From: Bacteroidales bacterium UBA1184
Lineage (GTDB): Bacteria > Bacteroidota > Bacteroidia > Bacteroidales > ML635J-15
Direction of reading: 5' to 3'
Length of the DNA: 52,845 bases
Assembly: GCA_002310235.1 (NCBI GenBank)
Contig: DBYO01000022.1
Span: 6,940 to 59,784, forward strand
Below the pieces are notes generated by a model. It was not told where the DNA came from, searched no databases, and saw nothing but the letters and a program-made list of their open reading frames with translations. Each line of letters begins with the position of its first letter. The first letter of the stretch is position 1. This document shows positions 17,739 to 27,454 of this stretch, one piece after another. The translations under genes were made by a program, and so were the position numbers.

Positions 17739-20700
17739 TTATTTCCCCAATTTCTCGAAATACAATTTAAACTCGGTGCCAACGCCAACTTCGGTATCAA
17801 AGTCGATTTCGACACCATTGCCAAACAATATATTCTTTACCATACTTAATCCAAGTCCCATTCCAGACGACTTTGTCGTGAAGTTGGGCTGGAAAATCTT
17901 TGCTTTTATTTCATCGGCAATGCCACATCCGTTGTCGCGCACCGACACAAAATAGCGGTCGCCATCGTCGGAAATCGAAATCACAACTTCGCCATTTCGA
18001 TCTTCCGGAATTGCCTGTATGCTGTTCTTTACCAAGTTGGTAAACACGCGCAGAATCTGGTCGCGATCAACCATAACAAGCGCCTCGCCATCGACATTGC
18101 AGACCTTGCGCACCGCCACGCCGTTGGTTCCGTTGTGCAAATCGACGATGTTTTCAATCACCTCGCACAAATTGACTTTTTTCTTGTGCGGTGCCTGCAT
18201 CTTTGCGAACTCGGAGAACTGCGAAGCCGTTGCATCAAGCACATCTATCTGTTCGATAAGCATCTGTGGAAGCTGCTCTAGCATCTTTTCCCAGCCGGGA
18301 GCATTCTCCTGATATGCGCGCTCTAGATACTGTATGCGTAACTTCATAGGTGTAAGCGGATTGCGGATTTCGTGGGCAATCTGACGGGCCATTTCGCGCC
18401 AAGCCGACTCACGTTCCGAAGCTGCCAGCTTCTGCGCCGACTCCGCCAACTCGTCAACCTTGCGGTTGTACTCGTCAATCAGAAGACCAATCTCATCGTT
18501 GCGGTCGTAATTCAGTTTCTTGGCGCTGTTTATCTCCATTCCACGGATAGAATTCTGAAGCCGCGAAAGCGGAATCGTCACCTGCCGTGACACAAGAAGT
18601 CCAATTATCAATGCTACCAATATGAGCAACAGGAAGATAGAAGCAAACACCGCTATGTAGTTCGACATTTCCTCCTCTATGCCAGCCTCGGCGGCAAAGT
18701 ACGGCAGATTTAAGTATGCGACCACCTTGTTGCTGCTGTTCTTCAGTGGCAGATACACCGACAGATACTCAACCTTGTCGATGCGCTCCTTGTGCGAGAA
18801 CAGCTCGTCCTTGTTCATTATCAGATGCCTATACGAACTCGGATCCATAAACATTCCCTTCAGGCCCTTGTCGAAAAGTTCGTGCCGCGACGACGACATC
18901 AGCACACCGTGAACATCGTATATGTTTATGTCAACATAAAGAATGTTAGACAGATACACAAGAATATCGTCAACAAACTGCGGACTTTCGCTCTTAAGAT
19001 TGTCGAGGTTTATTGAGTGTCCAAGTTCCACCGCAACCGAGTGAACCTTGTCGAGTACAAGTTCGTTCTGACGCTTCTCGTAGGTATCGATGATGAACAC
19101 CACCGACACCACCATCGTCAGGAAAAGGCTGACTACCAGCACCCCGATAAACGAAGCCCTGATTCGCTGTCCAAGGCTTGCAGTTTCAATCTTCTTGCCG
19201 CGACCAATGCTGACAATGGCAAATTGGCACATATAAACCAGGAAAATGCCGAACAGCACGAAGAAGAATATTATGAACACATTGGAGAATCCCGAATCGC
19301 GCTTGCTGAGAATCACCGTGTTTTCGCTGTCGGGGCAATATCTGAAATGCTTGTAGCCGTTACTTGTGCTTACCGAATATTCGCTGAAATCGCTTTCGGG
19401 AGCAAGCGAGAACAAGTACTTGTACGAACCGCGGCTTGCCACCAGAATGCCCTTGCTGTAACGTGCAAAATCGTACTTCTTGTCACTGTGCTTCAGAGCC
19501 ATACGCTTGTCGAGAAGCAAGTCGGGATAGCCAAGTCCTTCACTGAAAATCTTGCTGTTCAGCTCGATGTATATCTTAACGATGACCGTCGGCTCGACCA
19601 TGACGCTGAATATGCCAAGGTAGGACTGGCGACCGTTGTTGTTGTCGAGGTAGTAGAAATTTGTGTTTGGAATTACGATTCCACATTCGAGCAGCAAGGT
19701 CCTGAAATACTCGAAACAGCCAGCCGACTCGCCTTGGTCTTCGAACATAAGGCTATCGGTATCAGCGCAAATCGTTACCTGTGCATCGTAACGCTTGAGG
19801 TATTTCTTTGATGAAATTATTCCATTGATCACACTGTCGGCAGAATCGAAGTCGTACTGCTTGACGAACTCTGTAACTTCCTTGTTGCCACGCATTTCGT
19901 TGTCGAACTCGATGAAGTTGAATTCCACATCGAAGTCGCGCTCTGCCGACATATTGTATGCCAGCACCTTGAAAGCTTCGGCTTCCTTCTGCTGTACTCG
20001 GCTTGATATGGAGTACGACACCAGAAGCGAAACCATTATGGCGAGAATTGTCCTGTAGAGGAAAGTCCGTTTGCCCTTGAGCATACAATACAGCAGATAC
20101 GACCACATCAGCCACAGCAGGCAGGCCTGCACGATGACATTGTTGTCGTTGAACCAGCAAACCGTTGTGTATGCGGCAAGTATCAGCAAGACGAGCGGGA
20201 GTATCAGGCGGATTTCAAGAAGCTTGTCGCTGATTTGTATTATTTTTCTGACGATGAAAATAGCGATAAAAATCACTGTTACCACTGCCACAAGCGCCAT
20301 ATAGCCATAGCCATCGGGACTGGAGAGGTTTGCAAAATTGAACGGAATCGATGAGTCGGCAACGATTTCAACAAGAAAATCGACCAGCAGCATCGAAAGT
20401 ACCGACACTAAAACCGAGAATAATATGCTTGTCAATGTTTTGGAGAACCGTCTGTTTTCCAATGCATTAAGATTTACATTGAAGTGTCGGCAGAAAAATA
20501 TGCATACCAGACCAACAACGACAACCTTCAGCAGCATATCACCGAACGAAGCCTGCAAGGTAGATGTTGACAGCAATTCGGGCGAGAACATCTTCAGGTT
20601 GCTAAGGTCGTCGAAGAAGCCTACGGCAAGTAGCGAGAACCTGACGGCAAGCATCACCAGCACGAATGCGACAACCCAAATCCACGACTTGGAACTGTAT

Positions 20701-21413
20701 TTCCGTGCCAAAGCTTCAAAAATGGAATATAGGAGCAAAAGTCCGATGAGCAGGAAGCAAATCCGCATTGCCTGTGGCAGAGAAAGCCTGTCCTGCATGT
20801 AGTTATCGTCGGTAATGCCGAAATAAATGTTATTGTCGCTTGCCGGAAGTCGTACCGAAAGCGAATTGTCGCTGCTGTCGGCAGAAACCACCACCTTTTT
20901 CGGCAGGTCGATGTCCTTGCCGTACGAAGTCACCAGCATGTCGTTCTCGTAGGAATACTCCTTTCGAATCTGGTAAAGTCCGACCACGGCGTTGTTGTCT
21001 TCGAGCTTCATACCGCAGAGGTATAGTCCGTTGTCGAGTTTCACAAGCCTGTCGCCAAGCGACGACTTGAATTCCACAGGTACGGGAATGTCGTTGGTTG
21101 ACCAGTGCTGCAAGCGTCCGCGCTCATAGTGGAAAAATCCTATGCCCTTTTCGGAAAAATCGCCTGCCAGTGAATCGAAAAACTCTACATTCACGCTGTC
21201 GGACTTGGTGGAAGCAATTTTCAGAGCGACTTCGCTCTTTTCACTTATGTATAGGTATTTTTCCTGCAACAATGTTTCAAGGCTCTGCTTGTCAACTAAT
21301 TCTTCGACATCGACAACACCATCGCCGTGAGGCATAAACGCAAATACCGCCGCCACGACAGCAAGTATCGTTAGCAGAGTAAAATGCAATATGCGCCAAA
21401 CTTTGGTTTTCAT
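17739..21413 (-). CDS. Giant NtrY-like sensor histidine kinase
   Basis: This 1224-residue membrane kinase starts with a signal anchor (about 8-27) and a large extracytoplasmic part. A multi-pass membrane block (about 215-470) and a second periplasmic segment follow. The last membrane helix (about 900-925) is followed by a HAMP linker (RQVTIPLSRLQNSI). The phospho-acceptor is His1014 in HEIRNPLTPMK, as in NtrY. The ATPase shows NLVKNSIQA (N box), DNGCGI (G1) and GMGLGLSMVKNI (G2). No response regulator is adjacent. Its ATG directly abuts the rlmH stop, so the pair is co-transcribed. Confidence 0.88.
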   Translation of the reverse strand: MKTKVWRILHFTLLTILAVVAAVFAFMPHGDGVVDVEELVDKQSLETLLQEKYLYISEKSEVALKIASTKSDSVNVEFFDSLAGDFSEKGIGFFHYERGRLQHWSTNDIPVPVEFKSSLGDRLVKLDNGLYLCGMKLEDNNAVVGLYQIRKEYSYENDMLVTSYGKDIDLPKKVVVSADSSDNSLSVRLPASDNNIYFGITDDNYMQDRLSLPQAMRICFLLIGLLLLYSIFEALARKYSSKSWIWVVAFVLVMLAVRFSLLAVGFFDDLSNLKMFSPELLSTSTLQASFGDMLLKVVVVGLVCIFFCRHFNVNLNALENRRFSKTLTSILFSVLVSVLSMLLVDFLVEIVADSSIPFNFANLSSPDGYGYMALVAVVTVIFIAIFIVRKIIQISDKLLEIRLILPLVLLILAAYTTVCWFNDNNVIVQACLLWLMWSYLLYCMLKGKRTFLYRTILAIMVSLLVSYSISSRVQQKEAEAFKVLAYNMSAERDFDVEFNFIEFDNEMRGNKEVTEFVKQYDFDSADSVINGIISSKKYLKRYDAQVTICADTDSLMFEDQGESAGCFEYFRTLLLECGIVIPNTNFYYLDNNNGRQSYLGIFSVMVEPTVIVKIYIELNSKIFSEGLGYPDLLLDKRMALKHSDKKYDFARYSKGILVASRGSYKYLFSLAPESDFSEYSVSTSNGYKHFRYCPDSENTVILSKRDSGFSNVFIIFFFVLFGIFLVYMCQFAIVSIGRGKKIETASLGQRIRASFIGVLVVSLFLTMVVSVVFIIDTYEKRQNELVLDKVHSVAVELGHSINLDNLKSESPQFVDDILVYLSNILYVDINIYDVHGVLMSSSRHELFDKGLKGMFMDPSSYRHLIMNKDELFSHKERIDKVEYLSVYLPLKNSSNKVVAYLNLPYFAAEAGIEEEMSNYIAVFASIFLLLILVALIIGLLVSRQVTIPLSRLQNSIRGMEINSAKKLNYDRNDEIGLLIDEYNRKVDELAESAQKLAASERESAWREMARQIAHEIRNPLTPMKLRIQYLERAYQENAPGWEKMLEQLPQMLIEQIDVLDATASQFSEFAKMQAPHKKKVNLCEVIENIVDLHNGTNGVAVRKVCNVDGEALVMVDRDQILRVFTNLVKNSIQAIPEDRNGEVVISISDDGDRYFVSVRDNGCGIADEIKAKIFQPNFTTKSSGMGLGLSMVKNILFGNGVEIDFDTEVGVGTEFKLYFEKLGK

Positions 21414-21887
<474 letters not shown>

Positions 21888-21970
21888 AATTACTGAATAA
21901 AAAGCGTGTAAAGATAGGGCAAAGTTTTGAAAGAAAGGATATGATGACGGAAAAATTTAAATTTGTAGAT

Positions 21971-23545
21971 TCAGCACGCAAACTCCATTAACAATATCTC
22001 ATCTATTTTACCGATCCAACTATTATCGTTTGTTTTTACAAATTTTTCATAATAAGATACAATTTCGGACTTATGCTCAGAAGAAATTTTTACCAAATCG
22101 ACCATCATTCCTTTATTCAAGTCATTAGGTTCAAATTTTTGTAATCCATTTCCATATTCTCGTGCATTTTTTTCAAAAATTATTCGTGCGGTATCAGTAA
22201 GCAAATATGCAAAAAGCAAGTCAATAGAAATATCGGAAAATAAATCTTTTTGCGGATAAACACAATGGAAAGTGGTCAGATTAGATATATTGGCTTTATT
22301 CCTGATGAAACGCAATCCCTTTCTGTTAAAAACAGAAACCCATATAGGCGATGGCGGTCGTTTTTCCAACGCATACCAAGGATTTCGACTTGCAGTTAAA
22401 TATTTTTTATCTATCCCCATTGACTTACCCATTTCCAGATATTGCATTACATTCGGATTATTGTCGGGTACGGCATTTAACAAAAAAACTTTTTTGTCTT
22501 GCTTTTTCAACGCATCAAAATCTTCTTTTGAAAACTCATATCCTTTTACGTCGGCACACCTGCAAATGCATGGAAGCAAATTGCAACTTGGAATATTATA
22601 TTCTTTAGCCTTGCTTATATTAAAAGTAAAAAATTCATTTGCTCCAGTAGCTATGCCGCGAACAACCTTGGCGTATTTCGAAAATGGCACTAAACCGTTG
22701 AACTTCAAATCATTTGAATTCTGGTAATAATTCTTCCATTTTATCTCATAATCCAAATCATCAATTCTGTACTTTTTGGATTTCTCACAAGTATTTGGAT
22801 AATTATTTATCAGTTCTCCTATTATATCCAAACCATCAGAAGATGTAACGTTTGTAAATTGAACAGTTTCATTATACTCATCCTTGGCGCACAGAATAAT
22901 ACAAGCTGTGGTTATTGCATCATCAAAGACTTTTTCATCAAAATCAAAGACTATTATATGACGAAGTGTTTTTGTTTTTATCAGATGTGACTTTACCAAC
23001 TTTCCATAATCAGAATTCATAAACTCTGACGGCACTATATAAGCACATCTGCCATTGTTTTTTAGCTGATGTATCGACTTCAACAGGAAAAGAGTGTATA
23101 AGTTTGTAAATCCATTCAACTTGCAGGTTAGTTTTCGTTCAATTTCACTAATCACTGACTTATTGTCATAATCGTGAAATTTAAAATAAGGTGGATTACA
23201 TATAATGCCATCATATTTGTTGTTCCAGTCGTTGAACATATAATCCTGAAGCATAAGTTTCACAGAACTGCAACCATCAAAATGTTTCTTTGCTTCATTC
23301 AAAATCATTTCGTCAATGTCAAATCCTTTGATTGACAAGTTAGATTTCGCAGACAACAATGCACGAGAAAAGACACCCAATCCGAAAGCAGGTTCCAACA
23401 CAGTTTCCATTTTGTCGTTTCCCAACAGCCAATCTGCCATCAGTTGAGCAATTTCTGGCGGAGTAAAAAACTGTGCATATTGTTTGCGATGCTCCAAGGT
23501 CGCATTATGAACATATATGGATTCTATTCTGCTCAATCGCCCCAT
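21971..23545 (-). CDS. Type II N6-adenine DNA methyltransferase (gamma class)
   Basis: The product modifies DNA to protect it from the cognate endonuclease encoded just upstream. The 524-residue protein has QFFTPPEIAQLMADWLL (motif X region), motif I VLEPAFGLGVFSRAL, and the catalytic NPPY at 117-120 (motif IV). A long C-terminal target-recognition part follows, as in TaqI/Eco57I-like gamma methylases. Its ATG overlaps the endonuclease stop by one base (TAATG), giving translational coupling. AT-rich codon use (AAA, ATT, TTT) contrasts with rlmH, which supports transfer. Confidence 0.9.
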   Translation of the reverse strand: MGRLSRIESIYVHNATLEHRKQYAQFFTPPEIAQLMADWLLGNDKMETVLEPAFGLGVFSRALLSAKSNLSIKGFDIDEMILNEAKKHFDGCSSVKLMLQDYMFNDWNNKYDGIICNPPYFKFHDYDNKSVISEIERKLTCKLNGFTNLYTLFLLKSIHQLKNNGRCAYIVPSEFMNSDYGKLVKSHLIKTKTLRHIIVFDFDEKVFDDAITTACIILCAKDEYNETVQFTNVTSSDGLDIIGELINNYPNTCEKSKKYRIDDLDYEIKWKNYYQNSNDLKFNGLVPFSKYAKVVRGIATGANEFFTFNISKAKEYNIPSCNLLPCICRCADVKGYEFSKEDFDALKKQDKKVFLLNAVPDNNPNVMQYLEMGKSMGIDKKYLTASRNPWYALEKRPPSPIWVSVFNRKGLRFIRNKANISNLTTFHCVYPQKDLFSDISIDLLFAYLLTDTARIIFEKNAREYGNGLQKFEPNDLNKGMMVDLVKISSEHKSEIVSYYEKFVKTNDNSWIGKIDEILLMEFAC

Positions 23546-24645
23546 TAGAATTGACCTTTTATGTTTAGCACTTGTTTCAAATTTTCAACATCTAGATATG
23601 CAGTACCACCTTGAAAAGTGACATAAAACAGCAATCGTCCCCTGTCCATTTCCTTGCGAACACTTTTATGCTGGGGTTCGTCAACTCTTGATGCAACTTC
23701 TACACCAGTCTTTGATTTTATCTTTATAGTTGTTTTGTTCTGATTTTTTGTATCCGATTCTACTGAAAAAACAATTCCTTCATTATCAGGATTGGATATT
23801 ATTTTCATTATATTCTCGAATGAGATTCCATAAACCTTGTCAAAGAATACTTGAAAATAGTAATGCGGCACATTGAAAGTTTCTATCCATTTATACACCA
23901 CTTTTATGTCTTCAACTTTGGGTGTAATGGACAGATAATCACGTTTCTGTATTTCCTTGATTGCTGATTTTAGATTTTTTAGCAGTTCGTTTAGACGAAC
24001 CAATCTTTCCGAAGAACGCCAACCTGGAACTTTAAAGTCAGAGACATGAATAGTTTCCGCATTTAATCCTTGCAATACATCTACGTAGGACTTTCTTGTC
24101 GGATTTTCCAATAAGTCCCTGTATTTGGAAAGTATTTCATCTTTGATTGAAAGAGCTTTTTCTGTAAAAAAATTAGTGCGCTTCAACATGGATTCTTCAT
24201 AACGGTCAATGAGAAACGCGCTTGATCGCACTTCAATTCCTGCAATAGCTTTTTTTACATAAGCATCTATCTTTTCGTGAGGAATATGACTAATGTCAAA
24301 TCCTAATGTTTCATCAAAATCTACTTTTTTAAAAATTAACAAATCTGGACGCTTACCAATGGTATCCAATTCGTTTTGAAATTCTTGAAAAAACACATCA
24401 AAGCCTTCTTCTCCTGCAACCAAATCGTCAGATTTTCCATATTTTACAGCAATATGATTTTTAGCATTGTTATTTATTGCTCTAACAATCAAATTTTCAG
24501 CCCAATCACCCTGTTCCTTATTGGTAATAAAATTGGAACTGGCTTGCGTAGGAGTACGGGCAATGTCCCGAGGAAGAGAAAAATCGACCAATTCTGGTGC
24601 AATGTTTTTTGTCAGAGATTGTATTTTTTCAAAATATGTTTTCAT
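23545..24645 (-). CDS. Type II restriction endonuclease, probably AccI-like
   Basis: This 366-residue protein lies directly before its methylase. The N-terminal part (FITNKEQGDWAENLIVRAI) and overall length suggest the AccI endonuclease family, a recognition made from memory. A PD-(D/E)xK-like core is visible as PD at 100-101 (GKRPDLLIFKK) and IEVRSS at 137-142, where Arg would replace the usual Lys. AccI cuts GTMKAC; whether this enzyme does is unknown. The gene is first in a two-gene RM operon and has its own promoter. Confidence 0.75.
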   Translation of the reverse strand: MKTYFEKIQSLTKNIAPELVDFSLPRDIARTPTQASSNFITNKEQGDWAENLIVRAINNNAKNHIAVKYGKSDDLVAGEEGFDVFFQEFQNELDTIGKRPDLLIFKKVDFDETLGFDISHIPHEKIDAYVKKAIAGIEVRSSAFLIDRYEESMLKRTNFFTEKALSIKDEILSKYRDLLENPTRKSYVDVLQGLNAETIHVSDFKVPGWRSSERLVRLNELLKNLKSAIKEIQKRDYLSITPKVEDIKVVYKWIETFNVPHYYFQVFFDKVYGISFENIMKIISNPDNEGIVFSVESDTKNQNKTTIKIKSKTGVEVASRVDEPQHKSVRKEMDRGRLLFYVTFQGGTAYLDVENLKQVLNIKGQF

Positions 24646-24667
24646 CCAGTTGTTATTTTACATTTTG

Positions 24668-24675
24668 CAAAAATA
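24668..24675 (-). promoter_or_regulatory. Promoter -7 element for the restriction-modification operon
   Basis: Minus-strand TATTTTTG, 22 nt before the endonuclease ATG. No controller-protein gene is present. Confidence 0.65.
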
Positions 24676-24717
24676 CAATTTTACTCACAACCATGCAATA
24701 AATTTGAAACAGACATT

Positions 24718-24814
24718 TTGTCGGTCTTCCCGACCACAAGCAAAGTAATGTTCATAATTACTGAATAAAAAGCGTGTAAAGATAGGGGAAAGTTTTGAAA
24801 GAAAAAGAAAGGAT
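24718..24814. repeat. Direct repeat copy B, far side of the RM genes
   Basis: A copy of 21850-21941. It contains the first codons of rlmH in the same orientation, but the frame then runs into foreign sequence, so it encodes nothing. It marks the outer border of the inserted RM module. Confidence 0.93.
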
Positions 24815-24884
24815 GAAATTGCATATAAAAATTACAAATCTTAAATTATTCACAAATTATGCTTGTTGAAAAGAAATAAAGTAT

Positions 24885-24929
24885 TATTTTTGCACTGTTT
24901 TCATATATACTGAAAATAGTGCAAAAATA
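24885..24929. promoter_or_regulatory. 45-bp palindromic operator/promoter of the AbiE-like operon
   Basis: Perfect arms TATTTTTGCACT (24885-24896) and AGTGCAAAAATA (24918-24929) enclose inner arms TTTTCA and TGAAAA around a 7-nt centre. The left arm starts with a TAnnTTTG -7 box (24885-24892) reading toward the operon, and its mirror reads the other way. AbiEi antitoxins are known to bind inverted repeats at their own promoter, so this is the likely operator. Confidence 0.8.
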
Positions 24930-24936
24930 TAGAAAT

Positions 24937-25881
24937 ATGGAAGTAAAATTGTTCAGTAATCCTTTGACAACCAAGTCTGTTGATAGTAAGTCCTTACGGT
25001 GCAATGGCATACCGCCCGATGTGTGGATGTGTTTCGATGTCGCCCAAACTATATATAAGGGACAACCAATGTTGTTGTTAAAACAGACTGTCAATCAGAA
25101 TTTTACTCCAAAGCAACTGCGATATTTTTCCGATTGTCTGTGCAGAGAGTTCGGTATGCCAGTGTCATTCGTGTTTGATACGATGCCATACTATTTGCGT
25201 GAGCGTCTGTTCGAAAAGAATATTTACTTCATAGTTAGCAACAAGTATGTCTTTTTGCCATCTTTATTCATAAACTCAGCATCACAGGACACAAAGCCCC
25301 ATACCGAATTGACTACGGCGGCACAGTACCTGTTGCTGTACCATTTGCAGAAGTCGAGCATTAACGGTCTTACGGCGCAGGACATTGCCGCGTGTACACC
25401 ATTGCAATATACAACAGTAACCCGTGCAATAAAAGTTTTGGCAGAATTAGGACTTTGCAGAATTACAAAGGATGCGTTACGCTTCAAAAGAATTTGGTTC
25501 GATGCTTCTGGTGCTTCTCTGTATAAAATGGCAACGCCTTATCTTGTCTGTCCTGTGAAAGCAGTGTATTATTGCGATGCAGTACCGCAGAATCACAATA
25601 TGCTGTTGGCTAGTGTTAGCGCACTTTCGCGATATACAATGCTCAACGATGACGAAACGACAACATACGCTATTGATTTCCAGACATTCAGTGCATGTAA
25701 GTCCGATTTCAGTTTTCTTAATCCGATAGAGGGCAGATACAGGATTGAAGTTTGGAATTACAGTCCTATTCCGAGTGAAAAAGAAACGGTTGACAAATTG
25801 TCGCTTGCATTAAGCATGAAAGACTACGACGACCCAAGAATAGAAAAGGAGAAGAAACTGATGATTGATGGCTTATGGTAA
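24937..25881 (+). CDS. AbiEi-like antitoxin/regulator with winged helix
   Basis: This protein of 314 residues from ATG 24937 resembles the HTH regulators that precede AbiEii toxins. The central segment (YLRERLFEKNIYFIVSNKY, then VFLPSLFIN) is typical of these. A winged helix follows (LTAQDIAACTPLQYTTVTRA, then KVLAELGLCRI). It should repress the operon through the palindrome just upstream and may neutralise the toxin. A GTG 18 nt earlier lies within the palindrome and is less likely as start. It overlaps the next gene by 7 bp. Confidence 0.72.
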   Translation: MEVKLFSNPLTTKSVDSKSLRCNGIPPDVWMCFDVAQTIYKGQPMLLLKQTVNQNFTPKQLRYFSDCLCREFGMPVSFVFDTMPYYLRERLFEKNIYFIVSNKYVFLPSLFINSASQDTKPHTELTTAAQYLLLYHLQKSSINGLTAQDIAACTPLQYTTVTRAIKVLAELGLCRITKDALRFKRIWFDASGASLYKMATPYLVCPVKAVYYCDAVPQNHNMLLASVSALSRYTMLNDDETTTYAIDFQTFSACKSDFSFLNPIEGRYRIEVWNYSPIPSEKETVDKLSLALSMKDYDDPRIEKEKKLMIDGLW

Positions 25882-26679
25882 CAGGATTTGATGTTTTTAG
25901 TGAAGCGATGTCGCAATTTGCCGATAATTTTGTAGTTATCGGTGGAACTGCGTGCGATGTCAGTCTGGCAAACACCGGACGCACAAGGCACGCAACCAAG
26001 GACATAGATATAATTGTAATAGTAGAGAATCTTACCGCCGAGTTCATAAATGCGTTTTGGCGTTTCATCAAACAGGCTGGATATAGGATCGGCAAGCGAG
26101 AAAATTCGGTTGGCAATAGCGTGTATGCTCTTTATCGGTTCAATCGTCCCGAAAGAGAAGGTTATCCGTGGCAGATAGAGTTGCTTGCCCGGCAGTCGGA
26201 TTTGCTTGACGATTCGACATTGAAAATAGAGCCGTTGAAATTGGAAGATAGCCAATATTGCCTGTCGGCTATTGTTATGGACGACGATTTGTACCATTTT
26301 GTGGTGCAGCATAGCGAATCGCGCGAGGGGCTTAGGATGGCCGACGAATATGCTCTTGTCTGCATGAAGATGGTGGCCTACCTGAATATGAAACGAGATA
26401 AGGAATTGGGATTGTCTGTTGATGAAAATGATATAAAGAAGCATAGGCGCGATGTGTTTAACTTGCTTGCGACAGGAAAAAATGAACGATTCGGTTTCCG
26501 TGTGCAAAAGTATCTACGATACATACCAGGATTTTATCGGAAATATGGCAGAACTGCACGCAGAAAATCCAAAAGTTCTTGCACAATCGTTAGGCGTTAA
26601 CCCTATGCTGGTTGAAAGATATTTTGAATTATTGGAAACGATTTTTAGTCTTGAAAATGAAAATACAATATGTAAGTGA
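25875..26679 (+). pseudogene. AbiEii-like nucleotidyltransferase toxin, frameshifted
   Basis: The product is of the AbiEii/AbiGii nucleotidyltransferase family. The N-terminal part has FVVIGGTACDVSL and TKDIDIIV (GG...DxD catalytic pattern). The middle has IELLARQSDLLDD and IKKHRRDVFNLLA. In the A6 run at 26477-26482 the frame breaks. The zero frame gives an arginine-rich tail ending at 26600 (241 residues). The +1 frame carries a plausible family-like ending (SVSVCKSIYDTYQDFI to ENENTICK) that stops at 26679. One A fewer would restore a protein of about 267 residues. It could be a mutation, a sequencing error, slippage-based switching, or +1 frameshifting. Confidence 0.72.
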
Positions 26680-27424
26680 TTTGCACCTTGAGTTCAAAGA
26701 GAATGGTCAATATCTGAAGGGCAATCCATTGGATGTCGTTGGTGATATTTTGCTGATTGCAGGCGATTTTGCCTATCTTGATACGCCAGAATTCAGTTTC
26801 CATCCGTTTTGGGAATGGGCTTCCGCAAATTATAAGGAAGTTGTGGTTTGCTTGGGCAATCACGAATTTTATCAGTTTTATGATATTTCCAAACTGAAAG
26901 ATGGATTTTGCGGTGAAATAAAACCAAATGTGCATTACTACTACAATTCGGTTGTCCATATTGGAGATGTTGACATTGTGGTTTCTACGCTATGGGGACA
27001 TATAAATCCACCAGACGTATATATTACCGAGCATGGAGTAAATGATTTTCATCGTATAAGAAACGGTCAATACAGATTGACGGCAGAGGCGTTTAATGCT
27101 GAAAATGAAAAATGCGTGTCATTTATAAAGCAAGCGGTCAAAAACAGCAAGGCAAAAACAATAATTGTCCTTTCCCACCATGTGCCTACAAGTCTTGCTG
27201 TCGCTAAAGAATTTAAAGGCAGTCCAATAAATGGTGCATTCACTTGTGATTTGTCCGAATATATTGCAGAATCAGGCATCGATTATTGGATTTACGGACA
27301 TTCGCATCGAAACATTGATTGTACGCTTGGAAAAACAAAAGTTGTTTGCAATCAACTTGGATATGTGTTCAATGGGGAACATATTAATAATGGATTTGTA
27401 AAATCGAAATTTATTGAAATATAA
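26657..27424 (+). CDS. Calcineurin-like metallophosphoesterase
   Basis: This 255-residue protein has all dinuclear metal motifs of the calcineurin-like family: DLHLEF near the start (D8, H10), LLIAGDFAY, CLGNHEFYQF, VLSHHVPT and YGHSHRNID. ATG 26657 fits because the protein begins directly with the first strand (MKIQYVSDLH). The start lies within the restored 3' end of the AbiEii gene (23-bp overlap), so the three genes form one operon. The substrate is unknown; removal of a nucleotide or phosphate added by the toxin is a possible role. Codon use is AT-rich like the rest of the block. Confidence 0.85.
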   Translation: MKIQYVSDLHLEFKENGQYLKGNPLDVVGDILLIAGDFAYLDTPEFSFHPFWEWASANYKEVVVCLGNHEFYQFYDISKLKDGFCGEIKPNVHYYYNSVVHIGDVDIVVSTLWGHINPPDVYITEHGVNDFHRIRNGQYRLTAEAFNAENEKCVSFIKQAVKNSKAKTIIVLSHHVPTSLAVAKEFKGSPINGAFTCDLSEYIAESGIDYWIYGHSHRNIDCTLGKTKVVCNQLGYVFNGEHINNGFVKSKFIEI

Positions 27425-27454
27425 TAGTTTAGGCACAATAAAAAATTAACACTC

